Shown here: positions 20,912 to 31,610 of the stretch, in pieces
How the letters are laid out: each line of letters opens with the position of its first letter
Numbering within the stretch: position 1 is the first letter of the stretch
NCBI GenBank assembly: GCA_950295325.1
Contig: OX485805.1
Coordinates: forward strand, 12,186,501 to 12,250,500
DNA: 64,000 bases
Direction: 5' to 3'
Source of the DNA: Polytrichum commune
Taxonomy: Eukaryota; Streptophyta; Polytrichopsida; Polytrichales; Polytrichaceae
Program-made: the position numbers and the translations under genes
The notes under the pieces: model-generated
The model's database searches: none
What the model was told of the DNA's origin: nothing
Seen by the model: only the letters and a program-made list of their open reading frames with translations

Positions 20912-23900
20912 CTGCTTTGCAAGATGTAAAAATTATATAAAAAACAAACAAAGTCTCAATAGAATCATATAAAATGTTTTGCAAAAAGATGGAATAAAGC
21001 AAATCAATTCAATAATTAGACAAGAATCTAAATTCTTTATGAACAACTTGACCATCATAAACATTAAACTCATGGTCCAAGAAAATCCAAATCGAATTAC
21101 ACACTTTGTTTGCATAGACTTTACAACATGGAACACGCAATGAAAAAAAAGAATCGTTCATTACATTCATACCTCCTTTATGGATTGAGTTGAAGAACTC
21201 AAGTCCACGCTCCGAACTCGAGTGCCCAAGTATTCTCCATCCTTTTCCACAATCATTCGTCCCATGTCACGTAGTTGGTCGTGCATTTCTATGTGTCCAT
21301 ATTTGTCAACATTTACCAATGACCGCTCAATCAACATATTGAAGGATTGTATTGGGGGGATATCATTCATGGTCCACACGTGCAAGGCTCTATCTATTGA
21401 CATGCCTTTAGGCCACACATCCTTGCAAAAGAAGAATGCTATGTCCAAAAACATATTTTTTTCATCCGTTCCCAATCCATCAAAGCTTATCTTCAATGTG
21501 CTCCAAAGCTTCGTGTCTTCAAATTCTTCGTCACCATCCAAACATCTTCCCCTTTTCATTCTTCGTAATGCTCGTTCCCAACATCGCAACCTCCATTTAT
21601 CCCGCAAAAATGCACCCAATACTCCTAGGCTTAAAGGCAAGCCGTTGCAAGCTTCCACTATTCTTCCTCCTATATCACAAAATCCAATTGGTAAAGAACC
21701 TCCGGACCCACATGAATGAAGAATAAAAAGCTCTTTTGCTGCATTTCCATCCAATGTCTCAACATCTATTTTGCCATTCTCCTCCACACGGTGTTTAATC
21801 TTGTCCCAATGGCGGGTTGTCATAATCAATGTGATGCCCGCGTTGTCCCTCAAAATATCCTGACGGAGAACTTCATCAAGTTGATCTTCATCCCTTATGT
21901 CGTCCAATATTATGAGAACCTTCTTACCAACCATGAATTGCTTCACCTTGTTTTGTGCATCCACCAAATTTGTTGGCAAGCTTTTAGGATCTTCTCCAAA
22001 CTCTTCTAACATGTCACAAACAATTTCAAGTGAATCACTTCTATTCTTCAAGTCTTTGGCAAAATATGATGCATTGTATGTGGACTTCAATTCATGAAAT
22101 ATGTGATTTGCCAATGTAGTTTTCCCAATTCCACCCATGCCAATGACACCCAAAATCCTCACTTCCTTGAGACGATCCTTGATTTTTGTAAGGTTTCGTT
22201 CAAGACCAACCACCATGTTGTTCACTTGCATGGTTGCCTCATTCACCTACATAAATAGCGCATGCAATAAGAACATATTTCTCATACAAAATTACACCCT
22301 CAAAGACCTGCATTTAATCCAAATCAATAGAAATAACAAGCTATAATTAGACTATGAAACACCAAAATGTTACTTACCTCTATAACATGTTTCTCCTTGA
22401 CCTTCTTTGCCTTCTCAATTCTTGATTTCTTTTGGAGTGTGGCTCCATCCTTTTCAAACTCGGGATGTAGGCTTGCCGAATATGATCCTCTCAAAAATAT
22501 TTTCTTCAAATCAATCAATTTTTCACAAATTTTTGAAAATGTCAGCCTTCGTAAAGGATCCTCCACCCAACATTCCTCGATCAACCTTGTAAGCTCTTCA
22601 CAATTCATTGGCAATTGCGGCCTCTCAAATTCCTTAATGTTTTTCAAAATGTTTGTGGTTTTCATAGGAAGGCTTTCAAATGGAGCACTTTGTGACAAGA
22701 TCTCTGAACATGTCATAGCAAATGACCATACATCAGCTTGAAATAGAATTGCATGAGGTTCAAGCTTTTGATCTATCATCTCCGGTGCCATGTATCTAAG
22801 TGTACCAACAAGATAGCACGTTTTTCCCTTGGGAACTTTGCTTGGAACCTCAATATTGGAAGTACCATAGTCAGCCAACTTGACCAAATATCGCCTAGAA
22901 TTCAATTTTCCTCCTTCGATGAAATTGGGTCTCATGAGCACATTGTCCGGCTTCAAATCAAGATGAGCAACATGCATGTCATGAAGATAACACATGCCAC
23001 TTGCAATTTGATGCATGATATCAATTGCAAGAAGATATGATAACGGTTTGGATTGCTTCTCCAACATGGCACTCAAGCTCATGTCCATGAACTCCATCAC
23101 CAAATACAAATTCTTCAAAGGAACTTCAAGTGTTGAATATTCAACACTTGGTGAATTCCCAAGAGTCGAAGAACACAACTTGTCTATGCTCCCACCAACT
23201 CCACAATATATGAATTTGATGAGATTCGGATGGCTCAAGCCTGCCAAAATACCAACCTCTTTGCGGTCATTTTTAATTCTATCTGAAGCTGGCAAAATAC
23301 CAACCTCTTTGCAGACATTTTCAGAAGTTCCATCTGGAATTGGCAAAAATTTTGTTGCACATTTAAATCCCAACCACATTGATTCGTACACAACACCTAA
23401 TCCTCCTTTCCCAATTTGTTTCAAAAGTTTTGGTTTCAATGAATCAATGACAATTGGAACCTTCACATTGTCGAGTTCTCCACCCTCAAGTTGCAAGTCC
23501 CCCAATCTTTGCCATAAATGTTCTCTCCATTCATACTTGCTACCATCTTTGAGACTTTCTTGAAGAAATTTTTCGTCGTCCTCAATGTGTTTCAAGGTCG
23601 GCATGTCTAGATCAATGGTAGACATGACAAGTTGCGACCATGGATGGCTTGTTGAATGCATCTCAAGTATCACATCCCAACAACACCTCAAATCGGACAC
23701 AAGTTCTCGAAAAGCCTCCTTGTTATTTATTTAGAATGCAATTGCTTGACTCCGATTTTGATTTCCGCATTCACTCATCACAACTCCAAATTTTTGTGTA
23801 ATGCAACATAGCTCCTCAATTGCAACACCGAGCTCTTGGACCTCACTACTCGACCTGATCATCTCCCGAACACATACTTCGACTTCTTTAAGCTTGGTGA

Positions 23901-24159
23901 GAAGATGCTTACATTGCTCCTTGTTCAATACTTCATTTCCATTTGAAATCCCTTCAAGTCTACGTATTTCTTCCTCCTGCCATTGCAGTAAATCTCTAAC
24001 ATCATATTTCTCAATGGTTCCTCTTTGCTGTATATCTCCAACATCATGTTTGTCAATGGTTCTTCTTTGCCGATAAGTCCAAAACATCATAAAGCAAGTT
24101 CCAATAAAATCCCAAAATCTTGATAGTTGCTCAAAAAAGAATTCCAAAAACTTCGCCAT
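5258..24159 (-). CDS. giant PK-NBS-LRR (PNL) receptor-like gene, three exons, one in-frame stop
   Basis: Intracellular NLR-type immune receptor candidate. Proposed exons on the minus strand are 24159-22378, 22246-21173 and 20911-5258. Introns are 22377-22247 (131 bp, donor GTAAGT, acceptor TAG) and 21172-20912 (261 bp, donor GTATGA, acceptor CAG). All junctions are phase 0, and each joins known domain edges: kinase tail to NB-ARC, then NB-ARC tail to the GTKKVEGI motif that precedes LRRs in many plant NLRs. An acceptor three bases earlier (20914) is equally possible. The order is N-terminal helical segment, protein kinase, NB-ARC, about 213 LRRs and a ~40-residue tail. Total length is 6169 codons, against roughly 1000 residues for a usual NLR. 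Codon 143 (23733-23731) is TAA, so the intact product depends on whether this is real. The kinase-NBS-LRR order is characteristic of the moss PNL class. Sensing target and signalling partner cannot be told from the sequence. Confidence 0.88.
5385..20600 (-). repeat. 72-bp tandem array with higher-order duplications
   Basis: The DNA unit is 72 bp. Marker variants recur at multiples of 72. A unit containing tcccacgggtaat lies at about 8650, 11170, 14122, 15202 and 18226 (offsets 2520, 2952, 1080 and 3024). A unit with caaatgaatctgcgtc lies near 7893, 9909, 12429 and 16533. Blocks 8344-11040 and 10864-13560 match almost base for base at an offset of 2520 (35 units). Blocks 13501-14580 and 14581-15660 match at 1080 (15 units). 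Sequence from about 12000 recurs from about 16100 at 4104 (57 units). The outer ends (5.4-7.8 kb and 19-20.6 kb) are more diverse, so recent expansion has been in the middle. Confidence 0.93.
21173..22246 (-). CDS. PNL exon 2: NB-ARC nucleotide-binding switch domain
   Basis: 358 codons starting directly after the TAG acceptor (first codon GTG, so not a translation start). It contains the full ordered set of NB-ARC motifs: P-loop GMGGIGKTT (exon residues 36-44), kinase-2 KKVLIILDDI, RNBS-B GITLIMTTRHWD, GLPL as CNGLPLSLGVLG, RNBS-D FLDIAFFFC, and MHD as IEMHDQLRDMG. The Lys of the P-loop, the Asp pair of kinase-2 and the His-Asp of MHD are all intact, so ATP/ADP switching is predicted. RNBS-D resembles the TIR-NLR form rather than the CC-NLR form. 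The exon ends KE before a GTATGA donor and joins GTKKVEGI of the next exon in phase 0. No frameshift or stop occurs inside the exon. Confidence 0.95.
22378..24159 (-). CDS. PNL exon 1: N-terminal helical segment plus non-RD protein kinase
   Basis: Start chosen at ATG 24159, the first in-frame ATG; the frame is open a little upstream but without ATG. Codons 1-30 are hydrophobic and aromatic (FLEFFFEQL, FIGTCFMMFW), possibly membrane-associated. A 42-bp tandem duplication follows (TIDKHDVGD / TIEKYDVRD), then a helical, heptad-like stretch (about codons 50-140). TAA at codon 143 is followed in the same frame by NNKEAFRELVSDLRCCWDV, which looks like continuing protein. Kinase hallmarks are the glycine loop GKGGLGVVYE (~250-259), lysine in CATKF (~270), HLDLKPDN (~399; catalytic Asp kept, Arg of HRD replaced by Leu), DYG in place of DFG (~430) and APE (~458). 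The catalytic residues are therefore present and the kinase is of non-RD type, as is common among plant immune kinases. A lysine-rich linker leads to the GTAAGT donor. Confidence 0.9.
23241..23313 (-). repeat. 48-bp in-frame duplication inside the kinase N-lobe
   Basis: A ~25-bp stretch (core ccaaaataccaacctcttt on the plus strand) occurs at about 23241 and again at about 23289, exactly 48 bp apart. In the protein it produces KEVGIL twice and adds about 16 residues between the catalytic lysine strand and the alpha-C region. It keeps the reading frame. Confidence 0.85.
23731..23733 (-). other. in-frame TAA inside PNL exon 1
   Basis: On the minus strand the frame reads GCATTCTAAATAAATAAC, with similar protein character on both sides: the helical segment before, EAFRELVSDLRCC after. 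No convincing donor/acceptor pair removes it. The best alternative, GTTGTG near 23791 to AACAAG near 23717, gives a ~75-bp intron with weak signals. Nonsense mutation, base error or a cryptic short intron all remain open. Confidence 0.75.
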
Positions 24160-25619
24160 GATGAAATATTTCCTAGAAAACCATATTGTCTCGATCGCCA
24201 ACAAGTGTCCAAAGAAATGGTAATCAACGTGGTTCCAACCATATAAAGGTGGTCACTCCATCTACAAACATCCATGTAACAAAAAGTCATAGTGACAACC
24301 ACTTTATATCTCCACAACTACAAATTTACATTGACATAGGTACATACAAATTGTCATTAAAGTAACCAATAATAAATGGAAGCATATCAAGTTAATCTTA
24401 GCCCCAAATGCTCTCTTATTAGCAGCATGTGAAATACGACAAGAGCACCATCCCTTTTGTTTCCTATACACATGTATTTTTTGAGTATTTAGATAGGGGC
24501 TAACATGCTCAAATTCAATATTATTCCAAAATACTCCCCAATCCTAAAAATATAACATTTAATTAAGATCATGGAAGTACAAATTCAATACACTTTACAC
24601 CACATAAGTGTAGTATATTTCATAAACTTCATTGCTTCATTCATCAAATGAGTAAGTGCACAACATGAATAACTACACAATGGTCCCCCGAGACAAGAAT
24701 TGAGTTCTAGATTAAATTCAAGAATAAAAATTCTACTTTATGATATTTTTAGTCAATGAAAAATAAGGCGAACTTATCAACTCGACATGTCCCATAGGCT
24801 CCTCCGAATCAACTTATAAGGCACTTGTTGCTAAAAATGGATGGTCACCCAAATGCAAGTCGTCAAGTGCTAGGAAGCAACACTCCATTCAATCTCCCTA
24901 TCAAAAACTTCAAGTAACCTCTTGAAAATAAGAACTCTCAAATGTACAAATTCATGATTTTAGTTAATAATTATACTCCTATTTTTTTCCCGGTAATCAA
25001 CACATATTGTCATTTTTGTGCTTAGTTCAATGGAGATTCACTTTGGATGCAGTGAAGATGAGAGGTATAAAATTACCTAGAATGTCTTCAAAATTTGAAG
25101 ATTACAACACTTTGTTCATCAAATAAAGATATACGACCGAGTAAACAAGGCTTTTAGTTGCATATACTGCAATCATGCTCATGAAAATTGGAATTATTGG
25201 CACGAAATAAGTTTTCCAAAAACTATAAAAAGCAAAGATCTCCTTCAATTTATGAGTGCATTGTAATAAGAAATTTGATCATTGTTTTTTCTACCATCAT
25301 ATAAATATGTAAATTACTTGATTTTAAATGGCCATTAAGGAGTACCAATTCTAATCAACGCATAGTATTGGCCCATATACCAATCAAGATTGTCAATGAA
25401 GTGCAAGTTACGAGGCCAACAAGCTCCATGTCAAATGCGGAATTGGGGATCTTCAAATGCCGATGTGGCACAAATTTGAGATGCAAAGTGTTGAAACTTC
25501 AAACGACCATAATACTATGGAATATAAGTGATGTGCTATTCAAAAGATGCAATAACCACCTTGTTTTTAATCCCGATTAGTTCTTGAACTATCCCTCAAG
25601 TCGTCATCATGATCAACTT
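24160..25619. other. PNL upstream region, no gene seen
   Basis: AT-rich sequence upstream of the PNL start, expected to hold its promoter and 5' leader. I see no convincing TATA box position or other gene. Small frames here have no recognisable product. Confidence 0.4.
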
Positions 25620-27481
25620 ATAACTCAACCCACTGGCACTCTTGCAAAGCACAGAATGCAAAAAGATCTAAAGTTCCTCCAAACATGAGGCAATCAGCTT
25701 ATTGACGTTTACACAAACTACACAAAACATGAATTCTGAATCTCTGCAAAAAGGCATTTTGTTTTTCCTAATAGTCCATCCGTCCTTGTCTACTAGAGCA
25801 AAAAATCATCAAAAGCAGTTGAACGGGCAAACAATTTTATTGAAGTACTTCTAGAGAATGGTATAGATAATTGCAAGTAATCAAATTTTTCACCCGCATT
25901 GCATAAGTGAGGAATTACGCACCGAGCCGTTGATACGGATCCTTCAGGTGTTCATTATATATAGCAATAGCTCAGCCACAGACGGTGGAAAAGCGCAAAA
26001 GAAGAGGAAGAAGCCTGGGTGGCACAAAATCTGGTAATTTGTTGAAGCAAGAAATGTATCAAATACACTGCACACTACAAACGAAGCATACACATTGTTA
26101 GATGTCTACACCTATCCCACGTTTGAATACTTTGAGAATCTCTTCCCTACCTCGAAAAGGATTAAAACTTACCATATTGGCTCCTTGCAACTTGTGCGAA
26201 ATTCTTCAAAAGTCCACACTACGCATCGGTTAGGGGTTCCATTACAAATGCAAGTGGTCAGCATGTAATGTTGAATCAATGTTGTTACAGATCATTTCCG
26301 GCTCAATGTCTTCACATGGGTGATCCAAAATTTGTCCAAACTCTAATTCAACATGAGTTCAAATATTTACTGTTTATTTCACATTGATCTAAAGTACGAA
26401 AATGGTAGGAGTGCAACTTTATGAGCAACAAAGCCCTTCGACATTGTATATCTTCACAACATTTCGCTACAATACTCGTCTACTTCCAAGATAATTGAAG
26501 AGCTAGTAAAGCTAGTTTCTTTGATGCGCTTGAGATGGTGGGAATTGATCTAGTAGGTCTTGCTCAAATATAAATTTAATGCGAGCTACAGAGGGTGAGC
26601 CTCTCTCACCCCATTTGGGTCGTATCATCACAAACCTCTACATCCATATGTAATGACTCAAAACATTTGTGCACTGAATCAACATAAAGCAACCAAGCTT
26701 GAAAGTGCATGTCTAAAAAAAGAGCTAAAGTTCCTCCAAACAGAATGCAACACGCTTATTGATGTTCAGACGAATTAAACAAAATTTGAGTGTTGAATCT
26801 CTACAAAATGGAATCTTGGTTTTTCTCATCTTACATCTGCCCTCGTTTACTAGGGCAAAATGTGATAAAAAACAGTTGAACAGAGAGACAGTTTCATTGA
26901 ATTACTTCTTGATGATGACATAGACAATTGCAAGCAATCGATTTTTCATCCGCATTGCATAAGTGAGGAATTATGCACCAAGGCATTGATACGGATCCTT
27001 CAGGTGTTCATTATGTATAGCAATAGCTCAGCCACAGACGGTGGAAAAGCGCAAAAGAAGAGGAAGAAGCATGGGTGGCACAAAAACTGGTAATTTGTTG
27101 AAGCAAGAAATGTATCAAATACACTGCACACTACAAACGAAGCATACACATTGTTAGATGTCTACACCTATCCCACGTTTGAATACTTTGAGAATCTCTT
27201 CCCTACCTCGAAAAGGATTAAAACTTACCATATTGGCTCCTCGCAACTTGTGCGAAATTCGTCAAAAGTCCACACTACGCATCGGTTAGGGGTTCCATTA
27301 CAAATGCAAGTGGTCAGCATGTAATGTTGAATCAATGTTGTTACAGACCATTTCCGGCTCAATGTCTTCACATGGGTGATCCAAAATTTGCCCAAACTCT
27401 AATTCAACATGAGTTCAAATATTTACTGTTTATTTCACATTGATCTAAAGTACAAAAATGGTAGGAGTGCAACTTTATGAG
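25620..27481. repeat. direct duplication of ~0.85 kb, two copies 1056 bp apart at the shared end
   Basis: Copy 1 runs about 25620-26425 and copy 2 about 26690-27481. Both end at gtgcaactttatgag, after which the flanks differ. The right two thirds (from the gttgatacggatccttcagg motif onward) are nearly identical. The left third, starting at ctaaagttcctccaaaca, is clearly diverged, with many substitutions and small indels. Neither copy begins TG and ends CA, and no polyprotein lies between them, so I do not call LTRs. No coding potential was recognised in the unit. Confidence 0.85.
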
Positions 27482-28240
27482 ATCCAGCCAACTTACCTCC
27501 AGAGGTGGAAATCCAAATCCTTATCCTTATTTGGTTACGTGTATCAAATTTTTATACTAGATAATAATTACCACTAGGTGACTTTATAGAATGAAGTCAC
27601 CATGTTTGCTAACTTAGACAAGCAGACGTGGATAAAGGAGGTATGTGAGAGAGGAACCACTTGGAGCCATGAAAACAACTTCATCTCAGGACTTATGCCA
27701 GTTCCAAAGTTTCTGTCAAGAAATAAAATGTGGGAACAACCTAGTTCGCATGATATAAAGATGATGATAAAGGCAGTCATCACTGTGTAATACAAGGTCA
27801 CAATCAAGCGTGACCGGTCACATTGGACAACAAAATAAATAGATACCATAACATTTTTAAGTAAAAAGGATCAGGTTTTCTGCGCACGTCTACAACACTT
27901 AAAAGGTCACTCAGACAAGGAATCTGCAGCACCAGTGTGACAGTGCAAGGTTGCATGCGTAGGTCCGCGATATTGATGCACCAAAGCTGTGATGCTACAT
28001 CAGCTCCTGTTCTTAATGAAATAAAAGAGGTACTTAGATTCAGTGCACTCTCGGAAGCACTTACTTAGACGGTCTCTGCCAGTGCGTGCAACACAATCCT
28101 CATGTCCACTTCTTATTACACAATCCCAAAACACAACACCTATGCAAGGAGCCCCAGAACATCACCAACGTACCAATCTACTAACCATGCAAAAACCTAG
28201 CAAGTCAAAACATTCTACTTGAAACGGGCCATTTGAACTT
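27482..28240. other. intergenic, no gene seen
   Basis: Short open frames only, on both strands, without recognisable domains. If the tentative gene at 28241-28848 is real, its 3' untranslated region lies here. Confidence 0.35.
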
Positions 28241-28848
28241 TTATTTATCATCTGGGATATTATATTGCTTCTGGCTAGATCTGTTACAAGGAAAAAACCA
28301 GAGTCTCTTATCCTCCGATTCAAAATGACTTCCACATGATACAACATCATCATCGTCATACAAGGAGGACATAGGACCCCGTTTTGAATTTTTAACATAT
28401 CCCGACGGGAAGTACCTAATAGAACGTCAAGCCCCGCAAAAGTGGCAACACCTCCTCCCAGAGAGCCTACCAATGCATCATTCTGTGAGATCCACAACTA
28501 ACATGACAACCTAAACCCTAAACCCCGGCGATTCGAACGACACAAGGGTTCAGGATTTGGGCCATGCTCTCCCTCACTCGAGTAAATCCCAAACCCTGCT
28601 GAAACTTCGCCATTCATTCTCCACACAAGCAACGAAAGTGACGGAGGTAACGGCGAGTGCGCGGATCAAAATCCAAATCCAAATGAAAAATGCAAACCTC
28701 GGAGTTTGGATACAGGGCGATGAAAAGAAAGGATTCAAGGCAAGGATTGGAGTGTACTCACCTGGGTCGTTAGAATGTCATGCGAAGAGCGGAGGGGGAA
28801 GTGCTTGCAAACGCAAAGGAAAGGCTTAGGAAGGGCTGTGAATCGCAT
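28241..28848 (-). CDS. possible small gene of unknown function (exons uncertain)
   Basis: Two pieces look coding. ATG at 28848 opens 29 codons (MRFTALPKPF, basic and rich in hydroxylated residues, transit-peptide-like) to a strong CAG/GTGAGT donor at 28762/28761. A terminal stretch 28415-28241, after an ATTAG acceptor, encodes 57 residues with YFPSGYVKNSKRGPM, an acidic LYDDDDVV and KRLWFFPC, ending TAA. Between them, from about 28497, a frame reads NDALVGSLGGGVATFAG but runs into the last piece in a different frame. Either an exon boundary is mis-placed or a single-base deletion near 28415 has broken the gene. I do not recognise the product. The GC-richer stretch 28760-29040 could be its promoter and leader. 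Confidence 0.33.
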
Positions 28849-29039
28849 TGGGAGAGGAGAGGGGAGCCAATTCGCGGACAGCCGTCGATTCGGGGCCTGG
28901 GATCGGGGGATCGGACGGTTGGAAAGGCATGCTGGGAGACCGGGGAGTGCTGAGCTGGCTGGCTGCTGGGCGCCGAGCCAGCAGGGTGCTGAGCCTCCAG
29001 GGCAGCGGAATTAAGGGGGGCAGAGGGGCCACGGAGCAA

Positions 29040-29960
29040 TGTATGGGGAGAACCGGTATTTAGTGTAATGGCGGCCGGTTGGTTTGGTGAAAAGTCCGGT
29101 TGGATCGGGAAAGTGGAGGATGTGAAACCGGTGCTTTTAAAAACAAATCGGATTTCAACCGGCAACCATTTTGAGGAGGAGGATTTTTACCCGGATGAAT
29201 TTTGAAATAGGCGGATTTCATCTGTTTTATTCATGTAGGGCCGGACATCATCTTATTCTAGGGTTTAGGTTATATGTTCGTTGTAGGCTTGTTGCGATTT
29301 GGTGAATGCCGAACATGTAAAGTTTTTGCTTCATTATTGCATTTCATTGTTGACGGCTAGTGTTTAGAATGTATTATGTTCTTTGGACATATGTTGTTTG
29401 TAGATATAATTTTGATACATTGGAGAATCGGCTTCCTTATCAATGCCCAAGTTTATGGCCGGTTGTCATTACAATGAAAAGGAAATTAGCCGGCACTTGA
29501 AAAAAAATGTAGGATTTTGACTGGTCCAAATTAATGGCAACAAGTTTGCAACCGGTAAAATCCTGAAAAAACCGGTAGAAGTTATGAAGAGGCGGATTTT
29601 AGCTGGTTGAGTTCAAAAATCTCCCGAACCCTGCCACGGAGCTAGCCAGCTTCAGGGGGAGAAAGAATCACTGACATTTTGAAGTACTGCCTGCCCACTC
29701 GCTTTCTATATATAAAAGCCCTGGCCAGTGATCAGGGAGATTTTTAGGCATAATCTGTTGAGATCCTAGTGTTTGCAACTCCAACAGGTTATACGTTGAC
29801 ATCCTCAAGTTTTCCTTTATTAAATTGGGTATATTCTATAGATTCTTCTAAAATGATCGGTTATTTTCCTGCAGTTTTGAACTTCAACCGGTTATTTTTC
29901 AAACTCAACCGGTTCATTTGTAACTAACTGCCGGTTCTCCCCGATCATTGGCCCTAGCTG
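29040..29960. repeat. AACCGG-rich stretch, part of a dispersed repeat
   Basis: The hexamer AACCGG or its complement CCGGTT occurs about 11 times in this ~0.9 kb, far above the fraction of one expected by chance. The right part (29757-29935) is homologous to 57118-57265: both share gatcctagtgttt-like, cgttgaca-like and ttcatttgtaact segments. No coding frame is associated. It is probably an old transposon fragment. Confidence 0.7.
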
Positions 29961-30559
29961 ATTGGTTTATGGGGAAATAATTGGGAAAACGTCCATTAAA
30001 ATTTCAAAATATCGTATTATCGGGGTCTTGTCTTCTCATTAATATGATAAAAGTTGTAAACTTATCATATTATTGAGAGAATACAAAAACATAAGTAAGA
30101 TGAGAGTTAAAACATATACAACGAATTTAAGCAATATAAATGGTATAGGATAATATCTCATAGCTCCAAAAAAATACAATTCCAATAATGCAAGGAATTC
30201 AATTACATAGGCATATTAAATGATATTGAATAATTGGATTGCATTGATGCTACAAGGTCAAGCAAATCTAATGTATTCATTTGGTAAGGTTATCCCAAAT
30301 ATGGATTCGCCATTGTGTTCTACAAGAAGGGTGTAGGATTGTGCATCTTTCCCATCTTTTGAGAAGTTGTAGTTGACTAGTATATGGGCTTTATGTTTGC
30401 CTATCCTAAAGGTTAAAGCTACTAAAGTTGACGGTCTAATTAGTTTGTGAAGTAAATGTTAAATCCCCTCATAAATTCCTCCTATCCTCCTTATTAGTTC
30501 ATGTTAGCACTTAGTGGTCCAAGTTAACTTAACTACACCAAAAATATACCAAAAATACA
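29961..30559. other. intergenic, no gene seen
   Basis: AT-rich, no open frame of note, no terminal repeats seen. Confidence 0.4.
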
Positions 30560-31610
30560 CTTTTGATATAGTTATGATTATTGGAAGTGCACATGTGTGT
30601 TCATTTGTCGTAAATGGGATATCCATGTCCTCGTGATTGTAGTGTGTTGCATTGATTAATCCCAAAACACATCTTATTTTGTCAAGTCTCAAAATCAGTG
30701 AGGGATGAGATCTTTATTGAGTGATACTAAATTCATGAATACGTGCTCATTTACCATACATTTAAAGAGACTTATTGTGTGCTCTAAAGTGCTTGTGGAA
30801 TGATTTGAAAAAAAAAAGTTAAAAAAAATATCTGCAAACACGTGTGTTGTCAATGAATAGTGCCATGATGAATAGTGTCGGTACTTTCAATGAATGTTGC
30901 TACTGTGAATAGTATCGAGATGCACAGTGCTTCCTAGATCTTTTAGTGGCACTAGTTTCATAGCGTAGAGAAATTTAATATCACCTTCACTGATTTCCCT
31001 TGCTCACTATCAGCCCTCCCTCACTAATCGGATAATCACTGTATTCAGTGTAGAATGGAACTAAATTTTGTGTACCGTAAGCTAAAAAAGCATGTGGGTG
31101 TTAAGTGGCTCCTTTATTCATGTTCTCTAACTCCTACCAATCATTTGTTCAATATATGAAATTGTGTTGCATTAGCAATTCTATGATGAAGCATCACTAA
31201 AAAATGGATTGGCATTTGGAGTTCGTTTCATATTGTTATGATTATTGTAATTGCACATGTGTGTGATTCCTTAAATGGATATCTAGGTCCCCAAATTGTG
31301 TTGGCCAGTGATTGTAGAATGGAGATAAATTTTGAGCACGATAAGCTAAGTTTATGTGGGTGTTCAATTGTTCCTTCTTCATGTTGTCCAACTTCTGTCA
31401 ATCATCTTTACGCACTGAAACTTGTGTTACATAAGCAAATCTATGATGAAGCATCACCAAATCTCAAGTTGAAAATCAAAAGTCTTTCGATAGAGTTATG
31501 ATTATTGTAAGTGCATGTGTGTTGATTCTTTGAATGGATATATATAGGTACTCCCAACTGTGTTAACAAATGAATGTAGAATGGAGATAAATTTTGAACA
31601 CATAGTCCAT
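30560..31610. repeat. diverged tandem repeat, ~270-650-bp spacing, three copies
   Basis: The segment tatgattattg...gcacatgtgtg followed by a ...ggatat... block occurs at about 30572, 31236 and 31497. A linked block, gtagaatgga...taaattttg, occurs at about 31050, 31313 and 31576, and ctatgatgaagcatcac at about 31180 and 31441. Copies are diverged and partly deleted. No protein is encoded. Confidence 0.75.

Noticed and set aside
25620..27481. LTR pair of a retrotransposon
   Set aside because: Copies lack TG...CA ends, primer-binding site and internal coding sequence, are almost adjacent, and diverge unevenly.
28490..28560. Telomere-like ccctaaaccctaaacccc
   Set aside because: Only about two repeats, too short to be a telomeric remnant with any confidence.
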